Positions 27,083 through 36,900 of a stretch of DNA of 64,000 nt are shown here, piece by piece. The stretch is taken from positions 930,001 to 994,000 of the forward strand of contig NZ_JAJJMN010000002.1 in NCBI RefSeq assembly GCF_020905335.1, written 5' to 3'. How positions within the stretch are numbered: position 1 is the stretch's first letter; every line of letters starts with the position of its first letter. This stretch comes from Flavobacterium lipolyticum (lineage in GTDB: Bacteria > Bacteroidota > Bacteroidia > Flavobacteriales > Flavobacteriaceae). The notes beneath the pieces were generated by a model that saw nothing but the letters and a program-made list of their open reading frames with translations, was not told the origin of the DNA and did no database searches. The translations under genes and the position numbers were made by a program.

Positions 27083-28057
27083 TTAGAACAGGTCGTTTGC
27101 GGTAATGCTTTTGTCGTGTTTGGTATATTCTACTGGTCTTTTGGCAAAGAAATCGTCAAGGCTGTTGGCAAAAACTTCTTCTTCAAACCAGGCCATCGCT
27201 TTATAATCATCTGCCGGAACATTAAAAATAGTCGGGATATTGATCTGAACCAGACTTTCGTCGATTCTGAATTTCATGAAATTAACCAAATCAGTCTTCT
27301 TGATTGTTTCAATTTCACCTTCTTCAAAAATCCAGTCTAATATATCGGCTTCTACTTCTATTGAATTTTTCACGGCCTCACGAATAAGCGTTAACGTTTC
27401 TTCATCGAAATAATCTGGAAACTCTTCACGAATTTTGTTTACGATATAGATACCGCCATTGGCATGAATCTGCTCGTCGATAGAAGTCCACGCAATAATG
27501 TTACTCACATTCTTCATGTAGCCTTTGAATCGCGTAAAAGACAATAAAATCGCAAACTGACTGAAAAGCGACACATTTTCGATCAGAATACTGAACAAAA
27601 TCAGTGAAATCACATACTTTTTATTGTCCTGAGATTTGGTATCCTTAAGCACATCCGAAAGATAATCGACACGTTTGCGGATAACCGGTATCTCCATCAG
27701 TTTTTCAAATTCATCATTGTAACCTAAAACTTCCAGCAAACGTGAATAAGCCTCAGAATGTCTGAATTCACATTCGGCAAAAGTACTCCCCAAGCCGTTG
27801 AATTCCGGCTTTGGAAAATGCTCGTAGATATTTCCCCAAAAACTTTTCACGGCTACTTCTATCTGTGCAATCGCCAATAGACTATTCTTAATGGCGGTTT
27901 TCTCCGCAGCATTTAAATGAGAATGAAAATCCTGTGTATCGGCTGTAAAATCAACCTCTGTATGAACCCAATACGCTTTATTTATGGCTTCTGTAAATTG
28001 CAAAACCTCCGGGTACTCGAAAGGTTTATAATTGATTCTTTTATCAAATATAGACAT
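27083..28057 (-). CDS. nrdB: Class I ribonucleotide reductase, small (beta) subunit
   Basis: A 324-residue radical-generating subunit. The dimetal ligands are visible as Glu67, Glu97 and His100 (ECEFRH), Glu160 (ILIEN), Glu195 and His198 (DEQIH). Tyr104 stands at the position of the stable tyrosyl radical (Tyr122 in E. coli), so this is not a radical-tyrosine-free subclass. No ATP-cone is fused to the N-terminus, unlike NrdB of some other Flavobacteriia. Start is the ATG at 28057. A promoter element and four TTATCAACAG copies lie upstream. Confidence 0.94.
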   Translation of the reverse strand: MSIFDKRINYKPFEYPEVLQFTEAINKAYWVHTEVDFTADTQDFHSHLNAAEKTAIKNSLLAIAQIEVAVKSFWGNIYEHFPKPEFNGLGSTFAECEFRHSEAYSRLLEVLGYNDEFEKLMEIPVIRKRVDYLSDVLKDTKSQDNKKYVISLILFSILIENVSLFSQFAILLSFTRFKGYMKNVSNIIAWTSIDEQIHANGGIYIVNKIREEFPDYFDEETLTLIREAVKNSIEVEADILDWIFEEGEIETIKKTDLVNFMKFRIDESLVQINIPTIFNVPADDYKAMAWFEEEVFANSLDDFFAKRPVEYTKHDKSITANDLF

Positions 28058-28138
28058 ATATATAAGTATTAAATGGTGACTGAACCTGGATAAAAATGCT
28101 TCGTTCTTGGGGAGGTATAAACGACATTTCTATAGGTA

Positions 28139-28364
28139 CAAATTTAACCCCGCGATCTTCTTTCACCCCTTTTTTGATGTTAAAAAACAACGCAATTATC
28201 AACAGTTTGACTCCCTGAAATCTTCCCTCTTTTTTGCGTTTTATCAACAGCAGGAAAATAAACCGTAAGAGGCAATACATCAGTTATTTATACTAAATCT
28301 AAATAGAGTTATCAACAGCATAGGGGCTAAAAAAAGGCTTCGCCCTAAAAACAGTTATCAACAG
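28139..28364 (-). promoter_or_regulatory. nrdBA promoter region with four TTATCAACAG copies
   Basis: Reading leftward, TAAATTTG (28146-28139) is a -7 promoter element about 80 bases before nrdB. Upstream of it, four exact copies of TTATCAACAG (plus-strand reading) lie at 28196, 28241, 28309 and 28355, all in the same orientation and spaced 45, 68 and 46 bases. The word differs by one base from the DnaA box TTATCCACA. Nothing else is seen between here and 28608. Confidence 0.7.
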
Positions 28365-28608
28365 CTACTCTTAAAAAGATAGCCTTTATACTACAAAAAC
28401 TATCGTTTTGCGCAACAAGAAAAACGCTGACTACTCTCATTTTTGAAATTATTACACTCGATCAGCTAAACGAAAAAGCACACTTTAAAACACACGTAAG
28501 TTATTAATAATAAACAAATTAACTATTTAAAAATTATACCCTATAGTACCAACTATTTCTTTAAATTTTATGAAAAAGGCAATTTTTTATCACAAATATT
28601 GAGCAAAA

Positions 28609-28640
28609 TTGATTCATCTGTAAAAGTTGGTGTAATTTTG
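28609..28640 (+). promoter_or_regulatory. Promoter of the GNAT gene
   Basis: TTG at 28609-28611 and TAATTTTG at 28633-28640, spaced by 21 bases, match the Bacteroidota promoter pattern. The expected RNA start is about 15 bases before the ATG at 28660. Confidence 0.6.
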
Positions 28641-28659
28641 TACACTAAACGCATTTATC

Positions 28660-29214
28660 ATGATTATCAGAAAAGCAACAATTGAAGATTCAGAAAATAT
28701 TACAGCACTTTTGCTGCTGGCAATGGAAGACATTATCTATAAATTTACAGGTGAAAAGGATCCTAAAACGGCCTACTATTTCCTCCTTCATTTTGTTGAA
28801 AGCGAGAATAATCAATACTCCTATCAAAATTGTTATGTAGCGGAGGAAGACGACCAAATTATTGGTGCTGTTGCTGTTTATGACGGAGGACAATTGCATT
28901 CGTTGAGAAAACCAATTGTTGATTATGTTCGTCTGAATTTCAATGCTGATTTTAATCCTGAAGACGAAACGCAAAGTGGTGAATTTTATATTGATTCGGT
29001 TGGTGTGAGTCCAAATCATCAGGGAAAAGGGATCGGCTCTAAACTGCTGCAATTTTTAATTGACGAGTATGTAACTCAAAATCAAAGAACTCTCGGACTA
29101 TTGGTGGAAGACGCTAACCCGAACGCCAAAAAACTGTACTTAAAATTAGGTTTTAAAGTGAAGGGTACCAGAACTTTGGTAGGAAAAAATATGGAACATC
29201 TGCAGATTTCATAG
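28660..29214 (+). CDS. GNAT family N-acetyltransferase
   Basis: A 184-residue GCN5-related acetyltransferase. The acetyl-CoA-binding motif A is at about residues 108-135, with strand FYIDSVGVSPNHQGKGIGSKLL carrying the Q/RxxGxG/A loop as QGKGIG, and motif B follows in ANPNAKKLYLKLGFKVKG. It probably acetylates an amine on a small molecule or protein; the substrate cannot be read from sequence. The gene is alone behind its own promoter and is followed by a structured repeat region. Confidence 0.85.
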   Translation: MIIRKATIEDSENITALLLLAMEDIIYKFTGEKDPKTAYYFLLHFVESENNQYSYQNCYVAEEDDQIIGAVAVYDGGQLHSLRKPIVDYVRLNFNADFNPEDETQSGEFYIDSVGVSPNHQGKGIGSKLLQFLIDEYVTQNQRTLGLLVEDANPNAKKLYLKLGFKVKGTRTLVGKNMEHLQIS

Positions 29215-29221
29215 TTTTTTA

Positions 29222-29478
29222 GTTTCAGGTTTCAGGTTTGAAATTGGTGTAAGACTTACAAAATTTAACCGCAAAGTCCGCAAGTTTTTTTACTAAACAG
29301 GATTTTGTAAAAAAAAGGTTCGCAAAGCTAAACTTAAACTTTGCGAACCTTGCGAAAATCTTTGCGGTTAAATCATATCACAATTCTATTCTCATTCCAA
29401 ACCTGAAACCCGAAAACAGAAACCTGAAACTTGAAACCTGAAACTTGAAACTTGAAACTTGAAACCTGAAACCAGAAA
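29222..29478. repeat. Nested inverted repeats flanked by heptamer arrays
   Basis: The outer arms ATTTAACCGCAAAG (29263-29276) and CTTTGCGGTTAAAT (29360-29373) are perfect inverses. Within them AGGTTCGCAAAG (29316-29327) and CTTTGCGAACCT (29339-29350) form a perfect 12-bp hairpin with an 11-base loop. Outside, GTTTCAG heptamers on the left (29222-29240) are inverted as TGAAACY heptamers on the right (29400-29478). The structure fills the 431-base gap after the GNAT gene. Confidence 0.85.
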
Positions 29479-29568
29479 CTTTTCTACTCTTAACAAGATT
29501 TTTACTAAACGTACCCTTCGAAATACTGTTAACTTTTGCTAACTACAACAGTATCAAATAAAAAGTTT

Positions 29569-29576
29569 TATATTTG
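29569..29576 (+). promoter_or_regulatory. Putative -7 promoter element of the LytS-like kinase
   Basis: TATATTTG matches TAnnTTTG and lies 69 bases before the TTG start codon at 29646. No TTTG at the right -33 spacing was found, so it is only a candidate. Confidence 0.45.
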
Positions 29577-29645
29577 CACCCTAAAAAAATAAAACTTATT
29601 GCTCTTTAAGGCCTGTAATACTGCCTTATATTTTAATCCACATCG

Positions 29646-31208
29646 TTGAAATTTACTTTTAAAAATACCTTTTCCCGCAGGAACTTCTTTATTTTAGGAA
29701 TTATCTTTATTGTCCTCACACTGCTTTCAATTTATATTCTGAGCAGTTTTATAACGGAGATCACCGAAAAATCAAATACTGCCACTGAAGAACGAGGCTT
29801 TCTGAAAAAACAGGAAGTGCTTGTACAGGAATTGTCGCATTTTTTAGAAATTCAAAAGGAGTTAAAACGTATTGTTGAAATGAGCAATACCCGGAATCTG
29901 TCGGATAATCTAAAGGTACTCAGCACAATTCACGCCAATGACAGTCTTATTAAAAACAATTGGTTTCAGATTAATAAGGAGCATATCACTTTTGTAACTG
30001 CTAAAAATAGTCCAAATCTGGAAGCTTCCATCAAAGATTTTGCTGTTAAAAACGGGAATCTCAGTGCATACAATTGCATTGTTGAGAATAAGCAGGATTT
30101 TTTCTGGCGCATTTATTACAAGTACATCGCGACAAATGGTACGGTCATTCGATACGGGTATGACATTGATTTGAAGGCACTTCAAACCTATTTTTCTACC
30201 ATTGACCAAAAAGCGCTCAATTATGCTTTTGTGTTTGATAAAAAAGGAACAATCCTCTACCATCCTGAAGTAAAATTGCTGAAGAAGAATGTTTTCAAAA
30301 TTACAGACCTTCGTGCCAATGATACTACTTTTACCAATAAAAACAGTTTCAGCCGACAAATTGCGCTTTCGGAATATTTAGGTCTGGACATTGTACGCTA
30401 TACCAAACGACTCAATGTAAAAGGAACGGATTGGTACATCTGTGTAAACTTTGCGGAGAAAATATCCAATGAAGATGTCAATACTGTAAAAAAGTATGCT
30501 TCCTTAATTTACATCGTTACAACAGCTATTTTAATCGTATTCTTCTATTTATTTACTCTTTTCACTCGTAAAAATTTTCAGGAAAAAGAAGTACTGGCAC
30601 AGGAAAAAAACAATCTTTTGATAGAAAACGAAAAAATTAATAAAGAGAAAGCCCTCATTCAGCTGCAGCAACTGAAAGAACAAATCAATCCGCACTTTCT
30701 GTTCAACTCGCTGAATTCGTTATACATGCTTATTGAAAGTAACACGGCTGTTGCGCGAAAATTTACCCTGAATCTGTCCAAAATCTACAGATATCTGATT
30801 ACGCCCCCGGTTAACAATATTGTTACGGTACAGGAAGAACTGCTTTTTATCGAAAAGTATATATTTCTGCAACAAACCCGCTTTACGAAAGAATTTGTCT
30901 TTTCGATTCAGATCGAAGACGAAAATAATCTGGCTAAAAAAGTGCCGTATCTGGCTTTTCAGATCGCGGTAGAAAACGCCATAAAACACAATATTGCTTC
31001 TGAAGAAACCCCTTTAAAAATAACAATTGACATTAAAGAAAACGTTGTAATTATTACCAATAATTTAAACGAAAAGCAAAACTTTGGCAAAGAATCCAAG
31101 TTTGGTCACAAATACTTAGAAATTATTTACAAATATTATGCTAAGGACGATTTCAAAGTCTTCAAAAAAGACGGCGATTTTACTTGCATTTTGCCTTTAA
31201 TTGGATAA
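29646..31208 (+). CDS. LytS-type sensor histidine kinase with extracellular Cache-like domain
   Basis: A 520-residue kinase. A first membrane helix (about 13-35), an extracellular sensor of some 245 residues that resembles a double Cache fold (FFWRIYYKYIATNGT, then AFVFDKKGTILYHPE), a second helix (284-307), a coiled-coil linker and a His_kinase/HATPase pair of the LytS/YehU type with phospho-acceptor His350 in QINPHFLFNSLNSLY. The start is a TTG; the frame is closed just upstream and no early ATG exists. No LytTR response regulator is adjacent. It is followed by a metalloprotease and a SusC/SusD pair, which may be its target or its ligand source. Confidence 0.85.
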   Translation: MKFTFKNTFSRRNFFILGIIFIVLTLLSIYILSSFITEITEKSNTATEERGFLKKQEVLVQELSHFLEIQKELKRIVEMSNTRNLSDNLKVLSTIHANDSLIKNNWFQINKEHITFVTAKNSPNLEASIKDFAVKNGNLSAYNCIVENKQDFFWRIYYKYIATNGTVIRYGYDIDLKALQTYFSTIDQKALNYAFVFDKKGTILYHPEVKLLKKNVFKITDLRANDTTFTNKNSFSRQIALSEYLGLDIVRYTKRLNVKGTDWYICVNFAEKISNEDVNTVKKYASLIYIVTTAILIVFFYLFTLFTRKNFQEKEVLAQEKNNLLIENEKINKEKALIQLQQLKEQINPHFLFNSLNSLYMLIESNTAVARKFTLNLSKIYRYLITPPVNNIVTVQEELLFIEKYIFLQQTRFTKEFVFSIQIEDENNLAKKVPYLAFQIAVENAIKHNIASEETPLKITIDIKENVVIITNNLNEKQNFGKESKFGHKYLEIIYKYYAKDDFKVFKKDGDFTCILPLIG

Positions 31209-31313
31209 AAGAAAACATTCACTCCCGAAAAAAAGCCACTCACTCCATTTTGTTTTTTTTAACGTTACCCCTGCAATATTTTTAGCCAAAAATTAACCTA
31301 AACTTAACTTTCA

Positions 31314-33914
31314 ATGAGAGAAAAGGCATTGTTGATAAACCTAAAAAATATCGTTTTATTGGTATTGGTACTGAGCACCAGTACTATGGTTTCTCAAAAA
31401 AAGAATAAAAAGAATAAAGAAGACAAAACTGTACAAGTTAAAGATTCATTAAAAGATTCAAAAGGAAAAAAGTATGATGATCTTGTTAAAAAGGGAACTT
31501 TCAAGAAAGGACTTTTTAACACCATTCAGGTCAAAACAGATTTATACCTGGAAATTAATGATTCTCTTTTTCAAAGAGAGTTTTTAGTAGTCAACAAAAT
31601 ATCGAGTGTTCCTTTGCCTGTTAATGATGCCGGATTGAATAAAGGAATGAACTACGAGAATAAAATTATAACGTTTCACAAAGATTTAGTGGCCAAGAAA
31701 GTTTGGGTAAAATCTTCTGTTCCAAAGGTTTCATCACCTGTTGGGGATGCTATTACGGCTTCGGTAAACAGTAATTTCTCAGAATCTATTATTGAAGTTT
31801 TTGATATTGAAACCAAGAATAACGATTCGACTTCGGTTGTCATTAAAGCAAATAAGGTTTTCGACGGTAAGCAAAAGAGTTTCAATGATGTATTGAGCAA
31901 CATTGGCTTTGGCGGATCTGTAAAATCGGAACTATCGTATATAGAAAATGTAAAAACGTTTCCTAAAAATATTGTTGTAAAATCACAACTTACTACATCT
32001 GTAAGCGAAGGCGGTCCTGCCCTTTCGGTTACTCTTGGAGTGACGTCCAACATTATTTTACTGGATAAAAGACCTATGCAACCGCGTTTTGCAGACAAGC
32101 GTGTCGGGTATTTCTCTGAAAAACACTGGTATTTCAGCGACAGTCAGCATGCTATGCAGGAGAAAGAATTAATCACACGCTGGAGACTGGAGCCTAAAAA
32201 AGAAGATATCGAAAAATACCGCAAAGGCGAATTGGTAGAACCTAAAAAGCCAATTGTGTATTACATCGATCCATCGACACCAAAACAATGGCGTTCTTAT
32301 ATTATTGAAGGGGTTCGCGACTGGCAGGTTGCTTTTGAAAGAGCCGGATTTAAAAATGCTGTAATCGCCAAGGAACCTACTGAGGAAGATACTGATTTTG
32401 ATGTCGACGACGTACGTTATTCTGTAATTACATATGTAGCTTCTCAAAAATCTAATGCTATGGGACCTGCAGTAGTAGACCCAAGAAGCGGGGAGATTAT
32501 AGAATCGGATATTATCTGGTGGCACAATGTAATGACTTCACTGCAAAGCTGGATGCGCATTCAGACAGGTGCCATTGATCCGAAAGCCAGAGGAAATAAG
32601 TTTAGTGACGAACACATGGGAGAAGCGATCCGTTTTGTATCGTCTCATGAAGTGGGACATACTTTTGGTTTAAAACACAATATGGGTGCTTCATTCGCTT
32701 ATCCGGTGGAATCGTTAAGGTCTAAAGATTTTACAGCAAAAATGGGTGGAACAGCTCCATCAATCATGGATTATGCCCGTTACAACTATATTGCGCAGCC
32801 CGAAGATCATGTTGAAGCGATTACGCCAAAAATTGGTGAATACGATAAATATGCTATCGAATGGGGTTACAAATGGTATGCAGACCAGAACGAAGAACAC
32901 ACTGCGCTTAACGATCTGATTGCAAAACACCAGAACGATCCGGTTTATTTCTACGGAGAGCAGCAGGACGGTGACAGTACAATTGACCCGCGTTCGCAAT
33001 CTGAGGATTTAGGTGATGATGCCATGAAAGCCAGCGAATACGGGCTTAAAAACCTTAAAAAAGTGGTAGGTAAAATCCTTGAGTGGACGTATGATAAAGA
33101 TGAATCTTACTATCAAACGGGTAAACTTTATATTGGAGCTATTGGTCAGTGGAATCTTTACAACTATCATGTGTTAACAAATGTGGGAGGAATTTATCTG
33201 AATACCACGGTTCACGGTGACAATAAAGCAAGTTATGTTCCAGTTCCGGCTGCCATTCAAAAAAGAGCTGTTTCGTATTTATTGAAAAATAGTATTGCGC
33301 TTCCGGAATGGTTGTTCTTTAACCCGATTCTGGACAAAACAAATCCTTTGAAAGATTCTCCTCTTGGACCATATGAGTACACTCCTTACACCCTGGCAAG
33401 AGAATTACAATATGGAATTTTATACAACCTGTTAAGTGATGATCGTTTGTTGAGAATTACAGAAAATGAGCTGTTCCAACGTAATGAAGCCAAAGAAAAT
33501 GTTTATACCGTAACACAATTATTTAAAACTGTTCACCAAAACATTTTCGCTCCTACGATTCAAAACAAATCGCTTACGATTATGGAACGTATGACACAGA
33601 AAAACTATGTAGATGTATTGATTGTTTCGACCAATAAACTTTTTGAAAAAACAGATAGCAAGAAAATTATTCAATTAGAAGAGACTTTAAAAATGCCTCA
33701 TTTATGTGATTATCTGCAAGAATCAAAAATGGCGCGCAACATCAATCAGTCTTCATTAAAGAGAGTTTCCGAAGTGACTTCTGATAAAAAAGGAGAATTG
33801 AATCAGATTCTGAAACTTTTAAAGACGAAAAGAAACATTGGAAATCAAGAGACAAAGAATCACTATTTCGATCTGATCCAGCGTATTGAAAAAGCACTAA
33901 ACAACACACTTTAA
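31314..33914 (+). CDS. Zinc-dependent metalloprotease (DUF5117/DUF4953 type metzincin)
   Basis: An 866-residue exported protease. Signal-like helix at about 10-26, a Lys-rich linker (NKKNKEDK), a beta-rich N-terminal region and a metzincin catalytic domain with HEVGHTFGLKH (445-455, ligands His445, His449, His455 and catalytic Glu446) and a Met-turn at Met485 (SIMDYA). This architecture is the Bacteroidota 'zinc-dependent metalloprotease' group with DUF5117 and DUF5118. It precedes a SusC/SusD pair by 25 bases, so peptides it releases may be imported by that transporter. Start is the ATG at 31314. Confidence 0.88.
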   Translation: MREKALLINLKNIVLLVLVLSTSTMVSQKKNKKNKEDKTVQVKDSLKDSKGKKYDDLVKKGTFKKGLFNTIQVKTDLYLEINDSLFQREFLVVNKISSVPLPVNDAGLNKGMNYENKIITFHKDLVAKKVWVKSSVPKVSSPVGDAITASVNSNFSESIIEVFDIETKNNDSTSVVIKANKVFDGKQKSFNDVLSNIGFGGSVKSELSYIENVKTFPKNIVVKSQLTTSVSEGGPALSVTLGVTSNIILLDKRPMQPRFADKRVGYFSEKHWYFSDSQHAMQEKELITRWRLEPKKEDIEKYRKGELVEPKKPIVYYIDPSTPKQWRSYIIEGVRDWQVAFERAGFKNAVIAKEPTEEDTDFDVDDVRYSVITYVASQKSNAMGPAVVDPRSGEIIESDIIWWHNVMTSLQSWMRIQTGAIDPKARGNKFSDEHMGEAIRFVSSHEVGHTFGLKHNMGASFAYPVESLRSKDFTAKMGGTAPSIMDYARYNYIAQPEDHVEAITPKIGEYDKYAIEWGYKWYADQNEEHTALNDLIAKHQNDPVYFYGEQQDGDSTIDPRSQSEDLGDDAMKASEYGLKNLKKVVGKILEWTYDKDESYYQTGKLYIGAIGQWNLYNYHVLTNVGGIYLNTTVHGDNKASYVPVPAAIQKRAVSYLLKNSIALPEWLFFNPILDKTNPLKDSPLGPYEYTPYTLARELQYGILYNLLSDDRLLRITENELFQRNEAKENVYTVTQLFKTVHQNIFAPTIQNKSLTIMERMTQKNYVDVLIVSTNKLFEKTDSKKIIQLEETLKMPHLCDYLQESKMARNINQSSLKRVSEVTSDKKGELNQILKLLKTKRNIGNQETKNHYFDLIQRIEKALNNTL

Positions 33915-33939
33915 ATTAACATAATCCAAAAACAACCCA

Positions 33940-36900
33940 ATGAAAAATTTATTTTACATGCTGAGTTTCCTACTTACCCTCTCGGGGTTTGCGCAGGAAA
34001 GGACTATTAAAGGAAAGGTACTTGATGCCAAAGATGGACTGCCGATACCGGGAGTCACCATTGCTGTTGAAAACAGTTCCGTATCAAACAACACCTCTGA
34101 AAAAGGAGTAATTCAAAGTGCCGGTCTGGGAACTGTAAGTGACTTTGACGGTGCCTTTGAATTGAAAATAAACCATAATATCAAATCTCTAAGAGTAACC
34201 TATATGGGTTACCTGCCTTATACAATTGACATTACAGATAAAAATCAATACAACATTTCTTTAAAGTCAGATGTAAGCGAATTAAAGGAAATCGTAGTTA
34301 CCGGTTATCAGAAAATCGAAAAGAGAAAGCTGACATCTGCTGTTGCCAAAGTGGATATGGCAGATATCAAACAAGCGGGTGTTGCGAGTTTAGATCAAAT
34401 GTTAGTAGGTCAGGTTGCGGGTGTTGCCGTAACACAACAAACAGGAGCTCCGGGAACCATTGCAAAAATCAGAGTTCGTGGTACTGCCTCTCTTAACGGT
34501 GCACAAGATCCATTATGGGTTTTGGATGGTTTGCCACTTGAAGGAAATGACGTTCCTCAAAATTATGACAAAGACAATATCGATGTTTTAAGCAATTTTT
34601 CTATCGCAGGTTTAAATCCTGAGGATATTAAAGATATTACCATATTAAAAGATGCTGCTGCAACTGCCATTTACGGAGCAAGAGCTGCAAACGGTGTTAT
34701 TGTGGTAACGACTAAAAAAGGAAAAAAAGGAAGCATGAAAGTAGACTTGAATGTCAATACTTTCATGACACAAAAACCTGATTTTTCTAAATTAAATCTT
34801 TTAAATTCTTCTCAAAAAGTAGATTTTGAACTTTCGCTGGCTTCAAGAGAAGATTTGACTTACAGAGACGGTAACGGAGAAATTTCCCGTATTCTTAAAC
34901 AGGCTAATGAATTAGGAGCCTACAGATCGGGAGGTTTTTCGTCTCTAAGTCCAACAACACAAAACTCAATCAACTCTTTAAGAAACATCAATACCAATTG
35001 GGGTGATTTATTGTACCGAAGTGCCATCAACAAACAATATACATTAGGTTTATCTGGTGGTGGAGAAAAATCAGATTACTATTTCTCTTTAGGAGCTTAC
35101 AACGAACAAGGTGCTACTATCGGAACTGGTTTTGACCGATACAACCTTACCTTAAAAAACAACTTTGATGTAACTGATAAATTGCGTGTTGGCGTTGGAA
35201 TTTTTGGTACACAAAGTAAAAAATCATCTTATATTTCAGATACGGACACTTTTACAAATCCTGCTAATTACTCCAGAAACGCAAATCCATATCTAGCTCC
35301 ATTAAATGCTGATGGAAGTTATAATTATGATAAAGACATGACCGGGTATGGAAATGGAAGTGTATATATTCCTTTTAATTACTTAGAAGAAAGAGAAAAT
35401 ACCAATTACGAATTGACAACAAGATCTATAAAAGCATTACTTGACGTTGATTATAATATTACAAAAGGATTAAAAGCAAGTACCCAAATTGGTTTACAGT
35501 TTGACAATAATGCTTCTGAAAAATATGCTGGTAAAGACACTTACTTTACAAGAAAAGAAAGAGAAAAAACAAGTGTATTTGCAAATGGAGCTTATACTTA
35601 TTTCCTTCCTGTCGGCGGAATTATTCAAAATTCAAACACTGACTTTTTTCAATACAACTGGAAAACGATGTTAAACTATAACACTACTCTTGGAGGAAAA
35701 CATGAGTTAGAATTTATGGTGGGTAATGAGTTAAGAAAAAACAAAAGCACCGCTATTAATACAAAAGGTTTTGGTTTCGACCCGAAAACATTGACTACCA
35801 CTCAAATTGTTTTTCCGACTCAAAGTTATGCATCTAATCCAACCTATAGAACGTATTTAAAGAATGAAAACGAAAATGCATTTGCATCATTCTTCGCAAC
35901 AGCATCTTATACGTATGACAGAAAATATACGTTCTTTGGAAGTGTTCGTTACGACGGTTCAGATTTATTTGGTGCAGATCCTAAGTACAAATATTTGCCA
36001 TTGTGGGCAGTTTCCGGTTCATGGGCGGTATCTGAAGAAAATTTCTTAAAAGATAGCGAAATAGTTTCTAATTTAAGATTACGTGCGTCTTACGGTTTAC
36101 AAGGAAATATCGATAAAAATACTTCTCCGTATGTCGTTGGAACAAATCAAACAACTATTATTTTACCGGGACAATCAGAACCTATTATTAGTGTAGCTTC
36201 TCCTCCAAATGATAAATTAAGATGGGAAAAGACGACCAATACCAACTTTGGAATGGATCTGGGGTTATTCAACAACCGTATTAACATTATAACCGATGTT
36301 TACGGAAGAAAAAGTACTGATTTAATTGGCTTACAATCACTTCCTGTTGAAAACGGTTTTGAATATACAAACGCTAACTGGGCTCAGGTAACGAATAAAG
36401 GATACGAGATTTCTTTGTCTACAAGAAACATTGACCGTCCGAACTTTAAATGGAACACGACTATTAATTTTGCTCATAATAAGAGTACCGTTGATCGTAT
36501 CCAGACAAGATCTAACACCTATTTACCTTCAAGACAAGGATTACCTGTTAATGCCGTATTTGCCTTAAAAACTAACGGAATTGATGAAAGTGGTTTCCCT
36601 TTATTTGTAAATAAAAAAGGAGAAACTGTAAACACGCAAGCTCTTTTTGGTCTTTTTGATCCTTATGCAGATTTTTTCCCGGGAGTTTTCTCGCAATCAA
36701 AACTTACGAATGAAGAAACAAGAGATTTGTTTACTTATGTTGGAGATGCAGATCCTAAATTTACCGGTGGTTTTATCAACACTTTTAAAGTTCATAATTT
36801 TGATCTTACTATCGCTACCACTTTCAATCTTAAACAAACTGTTGTTGAAAAACCAAATTTTAATGGTACACAATTAGATCGTGGTCAGAACTACACTACA

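Noticed and set aside
28044..28280. Leftward 78-codon open frame upstream of nrdB
   Set aside because: It overlaps the nrdB start and promoter, has unlikely composition and no family match; the region is better explained as regulatory.
28321..28360. Terminator hairpin AGGGGC...GCCCT upstream of nrdB
   Set aside because: Stem pairing is short and interrupted, and no gene ends nearby.
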